Assembly (NCBI GenBank): GCA_019421975.1
Contig: JAHZEE010000063.1
Location: 1 to 8,752 of the forward strand
Reading direction: 5' to 3'
Length of the DNA stretch: 8,752 nt
Source: Clostridiales bacterium
Lineage (GTDB): Bacteria; Bacillota; Clostridia; Oscillospirales; Oscillospiraceae
This document shows, piece after piece, positions 1 to 4,327 of this stretch. A program made the position numbers and the translations under genes. A model generated the notes under the pieces. It saw only the letters and a program-made list of their open reading frames with translations, made no database searches and was not told where the DNA came from. Position 1 is the first letter of the stretch. The number at the start of each line of letters is the position of its first letter.

Positions 1-177
1 CTGATACCGGCCGCGGTCCAGCTTCTCGCCCAGGCTCGCGATCAGCCGCTTGGCCGCGCCCATGGGGTCGCCCTCTGTCCAGAGATAGTCGCTGGCCAGA
101 ATGACATCGTGCTCATCCAAAATCACGCCCTTGGTCGAAATGGAGCCGATGTCAATTCCCAGATAGGCATTCTTCAC
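1..177 (-). CDS. Acyl-CoA dehydratase activase (BadF/BadG/BcrA/BcrD ATPase family), N-terminal part
   Basis: Only the first 59 codons are in the window; the gene runs off the left edge. The translation begins VKNAYLGIDIGSISTKGVIL. The GIDIGS-S-TKGV motif at residues 7-18 is the phosphate-1 nucleotide-binding loop of the ASKHA (actin/hexokinase-like) fold used by activases of 2-hydroxyacyl-CoA dehydratases and benzoyl-CoA reductases. In that family a [4Fe-4S]-bridged homodimer couples ATP hydrolysis to injection of a low-potential electron into the partner. The cluster cysteines would lie beyond the window edge. The GTG start at 177 is chosen because GGAGG (191-187) lies 9 nt upstream and the GIDIGS motif begins six residues in. 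The gene starts inside the 3' end of the preceding gene (26-bp overlap), so it is last of the visible genes in that operon and probably translationally coupled. The family call is firm; the substrate of its partner is unknown. Confidence 0.88.
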   Translation of the reverse strand, partial: MKNAYLGIDIGSISTKGVILDEHDVILASDYLWTEGDPMGAAKRLIASLGEKLDRGRYQ

Positions 178-1249
178 GCGCGCCCGCCTCCTTCTTCATT
201 GTAATCATGTCATAAAACGCCTCCAGCCGCGTCTGAATTCCGGCGTCCGCCGACTGGGAGTCAAAGCTGAAGTAGAGCACCGGGATCTGGTAGTCCTGGC
301 TGATGTTCTGCAGCGCCGGCACCGCGTCCACTTCCGGCGTACATCCGAAGCTCTTGACATGGATAAGGCCGTCAAACCCGGCCCTGGCCCACTCGACCGC
401 CTTGGCCAGCGTCGCAGGAGAGGTGGCGCCCATGTCGTAGCGGGCATAGTCCCGGCAGGTGCGCAGCAGCGCCCGGCGCGGATAGTGGAGCAGGGTGTTG
501 GTAAAATTCATCCAGCGGTGCACCTCAAGGCCCATCTCAATCAGGGTCTGCTCCAGATTGTGGTTGGCCTCCCGGTCCATGATGGTGAAGTACTCCCCCA
601 CAATTCCGACCCGCAGCGGCCTGTCCGGTTTTAAAATCGGGATGGCGCGCAGGCGCGCCATACAGGTGTGGTAGGCTCTCCGGATCCCGGCCAGCCCGCC
701 CGCCTGCTGCAGCGCATCCAGAAACGCCTGATAGGTGCGCCGGAAGGCGCCGTGTTCCAGCTCAAACCCCTCATTTTTCCGGCAGAAATCCTCCACGCCA
801 TCCAGATACCGCACCATTTGGACGGTCTCCAGCGCCGCCTGCAGGAACCTGGCGTGGGAGTAGCCCGGGCTGATCTGCTCGGCCACCTTTAAAAAGGAGC
901 GCGGCTGGCTGAAGCTGGCGCTGCTCAGGTTGACAAACCGGACCTGATGCCCCAGATCCCGCAAAATCTGCTCCTGCAGCTCCCCATAGTACCCCAGGCG
1001 GCAGAGCCCGCCTGTCTGTACCACCGTGTCGGCCCCCGCCTCAATGGCCTCCAGCAGACACCCCAGGGTGTATTTGAAGGGCGCGCAGACATAGTCGGGG
1101 CTGTAGCGGCTTCCCAGGGCGAGCGTCCGCTTCGTCATGGGCGGCGGCACCAGATAGTTCTGCTCCAGGCCGCGTCTGACAATATGGGAGAAGGGCAGAT
1201 AATAGCTTCCGAAGTGCGGCAGCGCCACGGTCCTTGTGTACTTATCCAT
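152..1249 (-). CDS. 2-hydroxyacyl-CoA dehydratase (HGD-D) family protein
   Basis: A 365-residue cytoplasmic protein with no signal peptide or membrane segment. It belongs to the HgdB/YjiM-like family, whose members hold iron-sulfur clusters and receive electrons from an ATP-dependent activase. Candidate cluster ligands are C55 (in SPDYVCAPFK), C64 (YTLGC), C83 (TGGLCRLGYYGE) and about C303 (HVKSFGCTPEVDA). The stretch from KSFGCTPE to TRLEAFYDMI is typical of the variant found next to DUF2229 proteins rather than of the classical hydroxyglutaryl-CoA dehydratase subunits. The ATG at 1249 is preferred because AGGAGG at 1264-1259 lies 9 nt upstream; extending to 1288 adds a low-complexity, Arg-rich stretch that is the upstream gene read in another frame. 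The start overlaps the end of the DUF2229 gene by 8 bp and the end overlaps the activase start by 26 bp. Its last 10-15 residues look relatively variable. The reaction is unknown; a reductase or dehydratase on a CoA thioester or another small molecule is an inference from the family. Confidence 0.85.
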   Translation of the reverse strand: MDKYTRTVALPHFGSYYLPFSHIVRRGLEQNYLVPPPMTKRTLALGSRYSPDYVCAPFKYTLGCLLEAIEAGADTVVQTGGLCRLGYYGELQEQILRDLGHQVRFVNLSSASFSQPRSFLKVAEQISPGYSHARFLQAALETVQMVRYLDGVEDFCRKNEGFELEHGAFRRTYQAFLDALQQAGGLAGIRRAYHTCMARLRAIPILKPDRPLRVGIVGEYFTIMDREANHNLEQTLIEMGLEVHRWMNFTNTLLHYPRRALLRTCRDYARYDMGATSPATLAKAVEWARAGFDGLIHVKSFGCTPEVDAVPALQNISQDYQIPVLYFSFDSQSADAGIQTRLEAFYDMITMKKEAGAREECLSGN

Positions 1250-2165
1250 GGCATGCCGCCTCCTGTCGGAACTGCAGAATGTCCACAAAGCTCTCCAGGC
1301 GGGTCTCCAGCCCCGCGCTTCCGTCCTGCGCGTCCATGGTCAGCACCAAGATGGGGCGGTCATGGAGCTTCCGCGTCAGCAGCTCATTGACCATGGAATC
1401 CGGGCCGCACGGAAACGCACTCATCAGGATGATCCCGTCCACCTGGTCTTTGAGACCGACCACCGCCCCCAGCAACTCCCGGCTCACCGTCCATGGCACC
1501 GTGGGAGACATCCGCTGCCCCAGCGCGCGGCTGGCAGTCTGCTCCGCCGCGCAGGCATAGAGCGGCGTAATGTGCATATGCTCCAGAATCCGTCGAACCG
1601 GCTCCCCCACATAGGCGTCGTAGACCAGATAGCTGTGGCCCACCAGCAGGATCTTGAGGCCCGGCCGCTGCAGGGCCTGCCGCTGCTCGTCCAGCTGATG
1701 GGCCTGCTGCGCCCGGCGGGCCAGGACGCCAGCGTGGTAGGCCTCCCGGGACTGCCGGGCTGAGGCGCCCAGGCGCCTGCCCAGCCGCAAAAAGGCCTGC
1801 TGCTCCCCCAGCTTCCGCTTTTCATCGATCTCACAACTCAAAACCCGGAGCCGCTCTGCACGAAAGCTGTTCTGTGTCATGTCCGGCAGCGCCTCAAACT
1901 TGGTGCAGAAGATCCCCTCCTCGCCGAAGTTTGCCACGCGCGGCACAAACAGGCTGTCGCACCGGTCCAAAAGCGACGCCACATGGCCCAGATACACCTT
2001 GCAGGCCAGGCAGGCCTCGTCGATGGCATACCGGATTCCCAGCTCCAGGATCTGCCGGTCTGTGGGGCGGCTCAGAACCACCTCATGGCCCAACGCCTCA
2101 AAAAAGGTCTGCCACAGCGCTCCGTCCCGATAATAGAGCATCGCCCTCGGAATTCCGATTCTCAT
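1242..2165 (-). CDS. DUF2229 activase-associated protein (acyl-CoA dehydratase activase-related)
   Basis: A 307-residue protein beginning MRIGIPRAMLYYRDGALWQT, the signature of DUF2229 (CoA enzyme activase uncharacterised domain). Further family hallmarks are DEACLACKVYLGH (residues 49-61, C52 and C55), FCTKFE (C87) and SAFPCGPDSMVNELL (C253). These cysteines are candidate iron-sulfur ligands. The C-terminal part, PILVLTMDAQ then AGLETRLESFVDIL, parallels the end of the next gene's product (PVLYFSFDSQ then AGIQTRLEAFYDMI), so the two look like diverged copies of one fold. In many Clostridia this domain is fused to an activase and an HGD-D domain in a single long protein; here it is a separate gene. 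The ATG at 2165 is chosen because it starts the conserved motif, has GGAGG at 2177-2173 with a 7-nt spacer, and forms an ATGA overlap with the upstream stop. Residues about 110-170 are Arg/Gln/Ala-rich and probably a helical linker. The exact function is unknown. Confidence 0.85.
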   Translation of the reverse strand: MRIGIPRAMLYYRDGALWQTFFEALGHEVVLSRPTDRQILELGIRYAIDEACLACKVYLGHVASLLDRCDSLFVPRVANFGEEGIFCTKFEALPDMTQNSFRAERLRVLSCEIDEKRKLGEQQAFLRLGRRLGASARQSREAYHAGVLARRAQQAHQLDEQRQALQRPGLKILLVGHSYLVYDAYVGEPVRRILEHMHITPLYACAAEQTASRALGQRMSPTVPWTVSRELLGAVVGLKDQVDGIILMSAFPCGPDSMVNELLTRKLHDRPILVLTMDAQDGSAGLETRLESFVDILQFRQEAACHG

Positions 2166-2716
2166 ACCGGCTCCTCCGGCAGATCCACAAAGACCGGCAC
2201 ATGCCCCACAGCCGGCAGGAACACCTCCAGCAGATCTGCGGTCTTTATCTTGAGCGTCGAGGTGTTGATGCACGGATGGCAGCAAAAATCAGACTGCTCC
2301 AGCACAGAGCGGTCGATGAGCAGCTGCACCTGATTTTCCCGGTCGTGGATCAGTCCCATGACGCTCACAGACCCCGGCGTGATGTGCAGCAGCCGCTCCA
2401 TCGGCTCTGGTCCTGCAAAGGAGAGCCGGGCGGAGCCGATCTGCCCGGAGAGATCCTTGGTGCGGAACGGCTTTTCCCCCGCCAGAAGCAGCAGATAAAA
2501 CGCCGTCTGCTGCCGGTTGCAGAGAAACAGGTTTTTGCAGATCGGCGCCCCCAGCGCCTGCTCCACCTCGGCGCACTGCTCAATGGTGTCCCGCGGCGTA
2601 TGGTCTGCCCGCTGGTAGCAGATCTGCAGCTTGTCCAGCCACTCGTAGCAGGCCTGCTCCTTCTCGAGCCGTTCGGGCAGATCTGCCGGCCGGCCCATCT
2701 CCACCAATATCGCCAT
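2162..2716 (-). CDS. YbaK/ProX-type aminoacyl-tRNA deacylase (ProXp-ala / PrdX-like)
   Basis: A 184-residue protein with the YbaK/aa-tRNA deacylase fold. Family signatures are ICKNLFLCNRQQTAFYLLLL (residues 59-78), with K61 in the position of the conserved catalytic lysine, then HITPGSVSVMGLI (111-123) and CCHPCINTSTLKI (145-157). This is the pattern of freestanding ProXp-ala/PrdX proteins, which hydrolyse alanine mischarged on tRNA-Pro, rather than of YbaK (Cys-tRNA-Pro). The length is normal for the freestanding type. The ATG at 2716 is chosen because GGGAGG (2729-2724) sits 7 nt upstream; the longer frame to 2878 runs back through a terminator and cannot be right. It is the first gene of the minus-strand operon and is joined by a 4-bp ATGA overlap to the DUF2229 gene. 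An editing enzyme heading a dehydratase/activase operon is unusual, so another substrate or a coupling role cannot be excluded. Confidence 0.85.
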   Translation of the reverse strand: MAILVEMGRPADLPERLEKEQACYEWLDKLQICYQRADHTPRDTIEQCAEVEQALGAPICKNLFLCNRQQTAFYLLLLAGEKPFRTKDLSGQIGSARLSFAGPEPMERLLHITPGSVSVMGLIHDRENQVQLLIDRSVLEQSDFCCHPCINTSTLKIKTADLLEVFLPAVGHVPVFVDLPEEPV

Positions 2717-2750
2717 CGCGATGCCTCCCATCTGAAATCCATTTTCTGCT

Positions 2751-2780
2751 ATCCTACCATATCTCTGCACAAAAAGGCAA
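2751..2780 (-). promoter_or_regulatory. Candidate sigma-A promoter of the deacylase/DUF2229/HGD-D/activase operon
   Basis: On the minus strand TTGCCT (2780-2775) is separated by 18 bp from TAGGAT (2756-2751). Each box matches consensus at four of six positions. Transcription would begin near 2745-2743, giving a leader of about 28 nt before the ATG at 2716. The position, directly downstream of the terminator of the preceding gene, supports it; the boxes themselves are only moderate. Confidence 0.45.
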
Positions 2781-2795
2781 TAAACCCAGCTAAAT

Positions 2796-2829
2796 TTGAA
2801 AAAATCCCCACGGCCCGGCCGTGGGGATT
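2796..2829 (-). terminator. Intrinsic terminator of the phospholipase C-family gene
   Basis: A perfect 12-bp stem (2803-2814 with 2818-2829) with a 3-nt loop. Read on the minus strand it begins 10 nt after the stop codon of the phospholipase-like gene and ends in a run of six T, partly within the stem base. It isolates that gene from the operon that follows in the same direction. Confidence 0.88.
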
Positions 2830-2838
2830 GCCTTCTGT

Positions 2839-3615
2839 TCACTCCGGTGTCTGTCCGTAGAAATTGCGGTCCAGCCATGCCGGCAGCGCCCCGTCGTGCA
2901 GAAACACCGCCTCCACCAGCCTGGCCCCCGGCTCCACCGCCGCCTCCAGACGGCGCAGGAGCTCCTCGTTGGTCTGGGCCACCACCGGCAGCGGCTCGTT
3001 GGCCGGCACCGCCCCCTGCAGCTTCTCAAGCCACGGCAGCTTGCTCATCGCGTCCAGCGCCCGCCGCAGCCTGGTTCCCTGCGCCTGTGTGAGAAATTTG
3101 GAGACCAGGAAAAACTCCGAAACCGCCACCCGATAGTTCCAGGCCGGAATCTTCCCGTTATACGGCCAGACCGCCGCACGGCAGAGCTGCAGAGAGGGCC
3201 GCAGCCGCGGCAGCGGCACATGGTGATGGGGATCGATCCCATCGCGCAGCATGAGCATCCGGTCAAAGCTGGTCTCAATGGAGGCATGGCTCCGCTCCGG
3301 GCTGCAATTCTGCAGGACAAAGGGATGGCAGGCACAGTCCAGAGCGAAGTGACACAGAAAGCCGGCGCCGTACGCCAGGGCCAGCGGCAGGCCCTGTTTC
3401 ACCGCCTCCCGGTAGGCCTGTGCCGGGATCCTCCCCGGCCCGCGATGTACCTGGCGCGCCTGCTGCAGACCGGAAATCAGAAACAAAAACGGATCCGGGC
3501 CAAACTGCCCCAGCAGATAGGCCTCCATCCCCGGTTCAATCCGGTCCTGAAGCTCCTTGGACAGCGCGTGGTACACCGCCTCGCCGTATACCATATGTGC
3601 ATAATAGTTGGGCAT
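2839..3615 (-). CDS. Zinc-dependent phospholipase C family protein, cytoplasmic form
   Basis: A 258-residue protein with the zinc-dependent phospholipase C fold (PF00882 type). The ligand pattern of clostridial alpha-toxin is recognisable in order: H7 (MPNYYAHMVYG), D41 (GQFGPDPF), H57, H89 and D93 (GFLCHFALD), H97 (CACHPF), H110 and E114 (SHASIE). These would bind up to three zinc ions. Unlike the secreted toxins there is no signal peptide, and no C-terminal C2-like lipid-binding domain is recognisable. It therefore probably acts inside the cell, and phospholipid as substrate is not assured; the C-terminal half is largely helical and Arg/Leu-rich. The start at 3615 opens directly on the conserved MPNYYAH motif; the ribosome binding site is modest (GGGGGA, 6 nt away). 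It is a single-gene unit with its own promoter and terminator. Many Clostridia carry one such housekeeping-looking copy of unknown role. Confidence 0.87.
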   Translation of the reverse strand: MPNYYAHMVYGEAVYHALSKELQDRIEPGMEAYLLGQFGPDPFLFLISGLQQARQVHRGPGRIPAQAYREAVKQGLPLALAYGAGFLCHFALDCACHPFVLQNCSPERSHASIETSFDRMLMLRDGIDPHHHVPLPRLRPSLQLCRAAVWPYNGKIPAWNYRVAVSEFFLVSKFLTQAQGTRLRRALDAMSKLPWLEKLQGAVPANEPLPVVAQTNEELLRRLEAAVEPGARLVEAVFLHDGALPAWLDRNFYGQTPE

Positions 3616-3633
3616 TCCGCTTCCCCCAGTATC

Positions 3634-3652
3634 AAAACGCCGCCGTGCGGCG
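3634..3652 (-). promoter_or_regulatory. GC-rich hairpin with T run in the phospholipase-gene leader (attenuator-like)
   Basis: On the minus strand CGCCGC (3652-3647) and GCGGCG (3643-3638) form a perfect 6-bp GC stem with an ACG loop, followed at once by TTTT (3637-3634). It lies between the promoter (3685-3713) and the start codon (3615), leaving only the weak ribosome binding site downstream. The layout resembles a short intrinsic terminator and could reduce read-through; the T run is too short to be sure. Confidence 0.35.
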
Positions 3653-3684
3653 ATCCCGTTTGCCGGCTGCTCTTTTTTTATTCT

Positions 3685-3713
3685 ATTATAGCCACTCCAA
3701 CAGGGTTCGGCAA
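3685..3713 (-). promoter_or_regulatory. Sigma-A promoter of the phospholipase C-family gene
   Basis: On the minus strand TTGCCG (3713-3708), a 17-bp spacer and a perfect TATAAT (3690-3685). Transcription should start near 3679, giving a leader of about 65 nt. The perfect -10 box and ideal spacing, upstream of a gene with no other visible promoter, make this a good call. Confidence 0.75.
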
Positions 3714-3747
3714 GTTGCAGTTTTTTCCCGGTACCGGCGCACCTTTT

Positions 3748-3789
3748 AGAAACAAATCAGCCCCTCACCAACACACTTGGTGAGGGGCT
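3748..3789 (-). terminator. Terminator-like hairpin ending the minus-strand intergenic transcript
   Basis: A perfect 13-bp stem (3759-3771 with 3777-3789) with a CACAC loop. On the minus strand it is followed by GATTTGTTTCT, an imperfect T tract. On the plus strand the trailing sequence is ATTTCTG, weaker still. No plus-strand gene ends here, whereas a strong minus-strand promoter lies about 275 bp upstream, so the minus orientation is favoured. It would protect the phospholipase promoter just beyond it from read-through. Confidence 0.7.
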
Positions 3790-4053
3790 ATTTCTGACCG
3801 ATTGGACTCATGTCCTTTCATACGCCCTTTCTGCTTATTTTTTGGCTGTTCTGGTTTTCTGTCCACACAACTGATCCACTGACATCTATATTAATTGCTG
3901 AGATAACTTCTCAAGATTGGGATCCGGGGTACTTTCCACCTGATACATACCAATTTAAGATTCCCCATTGCATCTTTTCGCCTCAGCCAGCCTCGCAGTC
4001 TCTTGCGATGCTGTGTCCGCTTATGCCATTGGGTTCACCGCCTTTCTTTATCT
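3759..4053 (-). ncRNA. Candidate small RNA (about 300 nt) or decayed small gene; family not recognised
   Basis: This stretch is bracketed by a near-consensus minus-strand promoter (4060-4088) and a strong hairpin (3759-3789), so a discrete transcript is expected. No long ORF begins in it. A near-perfect Shine-Dalgarno (AAGGCGGTGA, 4044-4035) is followed 5 nt later by ATG GCA TAA, a two-codon ORF (4029-4021). A second possible ORF of 20 codons starts at 3973 (SD-like GAGG upstream) and ends at 3911. Potential RNA helices include GCAUC/GAUGC closing a domain that contains CGCA-agagac-UGCG, and UGAGA-aguua-UCUCA further on. One frame (4075-3788) is interrupted only by three TGA codons. I do not recognise a known RNA family (not SRP RNA, tmRNA or RNase P by eye). 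The opposite-strand frame 3810-4127 codes for a Phe/Pro/Ser-rich product without a ribosome binding site and is probably spurious. Confidence 0.45.
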
Positions 4054-4073
4054 GTCTGTATTGTACAACAGAC
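4054..4073 (-). promoter_or_regulatory. Inverted repeat overlapping the -10 box (candidate operator)
   Basis: On the minus strand GTCTGT and ACAGAC form a perfect 6-bp dyad separated by 8 nt, with TGTACA inside the centre. The dyad spans the whole -10 box of the minus-strand intergenic promoter and reaches the expected start site. That is a classical repressor position. No regulator gene is present in the window, so the binding protein is unknown. Confidence 0.4.
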
Positions 4074-4088
4074 TTTTATTTCTGTCAA
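4060..4088 (-). promoter_or_regulatory. Strong sigma-A promoter of the minus-strand intergenic transcript
   Basis: On the minus strand a perfect TTGACA (4088-4083), 17-bp spacer and TACAAT (4065-4060, five of six). Transcription would start near 4053. This is the best-matching promoter in the window, yet no long coding sequence follows it. AT-rich dyads immediately upstream (ATTTT-gtgt-AAAAT at 4092-4105 and TGTGT/ACACA at 4096-4112) may be further regulatory sites. Confidence 0.8.
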
Positions 4089-4151
4089 TGGATTTTGTGT
4101 AAAATGCACACATTTCTTTTTGTATAACTTCTACAATTTTTCTCTTACCCT

Positions 4152-4180
4152 TTCAAACTGAGCATCTCATATGGTATAAT
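4152..4180 (+). promoter_or_regulatory. Extended -10 sigma-A promoter of the ABC-2/GldG/DUF4340 operon
   Basis: TTCAAA (4152-4157, four of six), 17-bp spacer, and TATAAT (4175-4180) preceded by TGG, which gives the extended -10 motif TGnTATAAT. Transcription should start near 4187, leaving a leader of about 140 nt before the GTG at 4328. It is divergent to the minus-strand promoter at 4060-4088, with about 60 bp between the two -35 boxes. Confidence 0.7.
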
Positions 4181-4198
4181 ATATTTTATTGCGTCGAT

Positions 4199-4256
4199 AG
4201 GAATTTCGGCACGCCACAAAAGATTCATGATCTATTCACATTGTGTTTAAATTCCT
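4199..4256 (+). promoter_or_regulatory. Nested hairpin in the 5' leader of the ABC operon
   Basis: Within the predicted leader, AGGAATTT (4199-4206) pairs with AAATTCCT (4249-4256). Inside that, CACAA (4215-4219) pairs with TTGTG (4241-4245), and AGAT (4221-4224) pairs with ATCT (4230-4233). The three helices share one axis and would form an elongated interrupted hairpin. It may influence expression or stability of the operon mRNA. No known riboswitch class is recognised, and AT-rich pairing of this kind can arise by chance. Confidence 0.35.
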
Positions 4257-4272
4257 GTACATTTTTCTTTTG

Positions 4273-4302
4273 TATAATTTTGTAAGTTGCAGCTTGCTGC
4301 AA
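4273..4302 (+). promoter_or_regulatory. Secondary TATAAT box and perfect dyad just upstream of the ABC-operon RBS
   Basis: A second TATAAT (4273-4278) lies in the leader, but no good -35 box is seen at a proper distance. It is followed at 4287-4302 by a perfect dyad, TTGCAGC-TT-GCTGCAA, ending 11 nt before the AAGGAGG ribosome binding site (4314-4320). As DNA it could be a repressor site; as RNA, a 2-nt loop is too tight, so it would open to a slightly shorter stem. It is the most compact palindrome in the leader. Confidence 0.35.
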
Positions 4303-4327
4303 AGTAACCAAATAAGGAGGCAGTTAT

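Larger units (their letters stand above)
4110..4280. repeat. Imperfect direct repeat pair in the divergent promoter region
   Basis: Two similar AT-rich segments, 4110-4130 and 4259-4280, share ACATTT, a T-rich stretch and TGTATAA followed by T/C-rich sequence. They flank the ABC-operon promoter at 4152-4180. They could be paired binding sites or chance similarity of T-rich DNA. The feature spans both copies and the DNA between. Confidence 0.3.

Noticed and set aside
947..1763. Plus-strand frames of about 110-175 codons opposite the DUF2229 and HGD-D genes
   Set aside because: They are antisense frames of high-GC coding DNA, with Arg/Pro/Gln-rich products and no family resemblance.
2717..2878. 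Upstream extension of the deacylase gene to 2878
   Set aside because: It would pass through the terminator hairpin and promoter; the ATG at 2716 has a proper ribosome binding site.
3810..4127. Plus-strand frame of 105 codons in the intergenic region
   Set aside because: It has no ribosome binding site, its product is rich in Phe, Cys, Pro and Ser as expected from translating T-rich DNA, and it lies antisense to a better-supported minus-strand transcript.
3708..4292. A shared 9-mer AAGTTGCAG at 3712-3720 and 4284-4292 as a common operator half-site
   Set aside because: Nine bases is within chance for this length, and only the second copy is part of a dyad.
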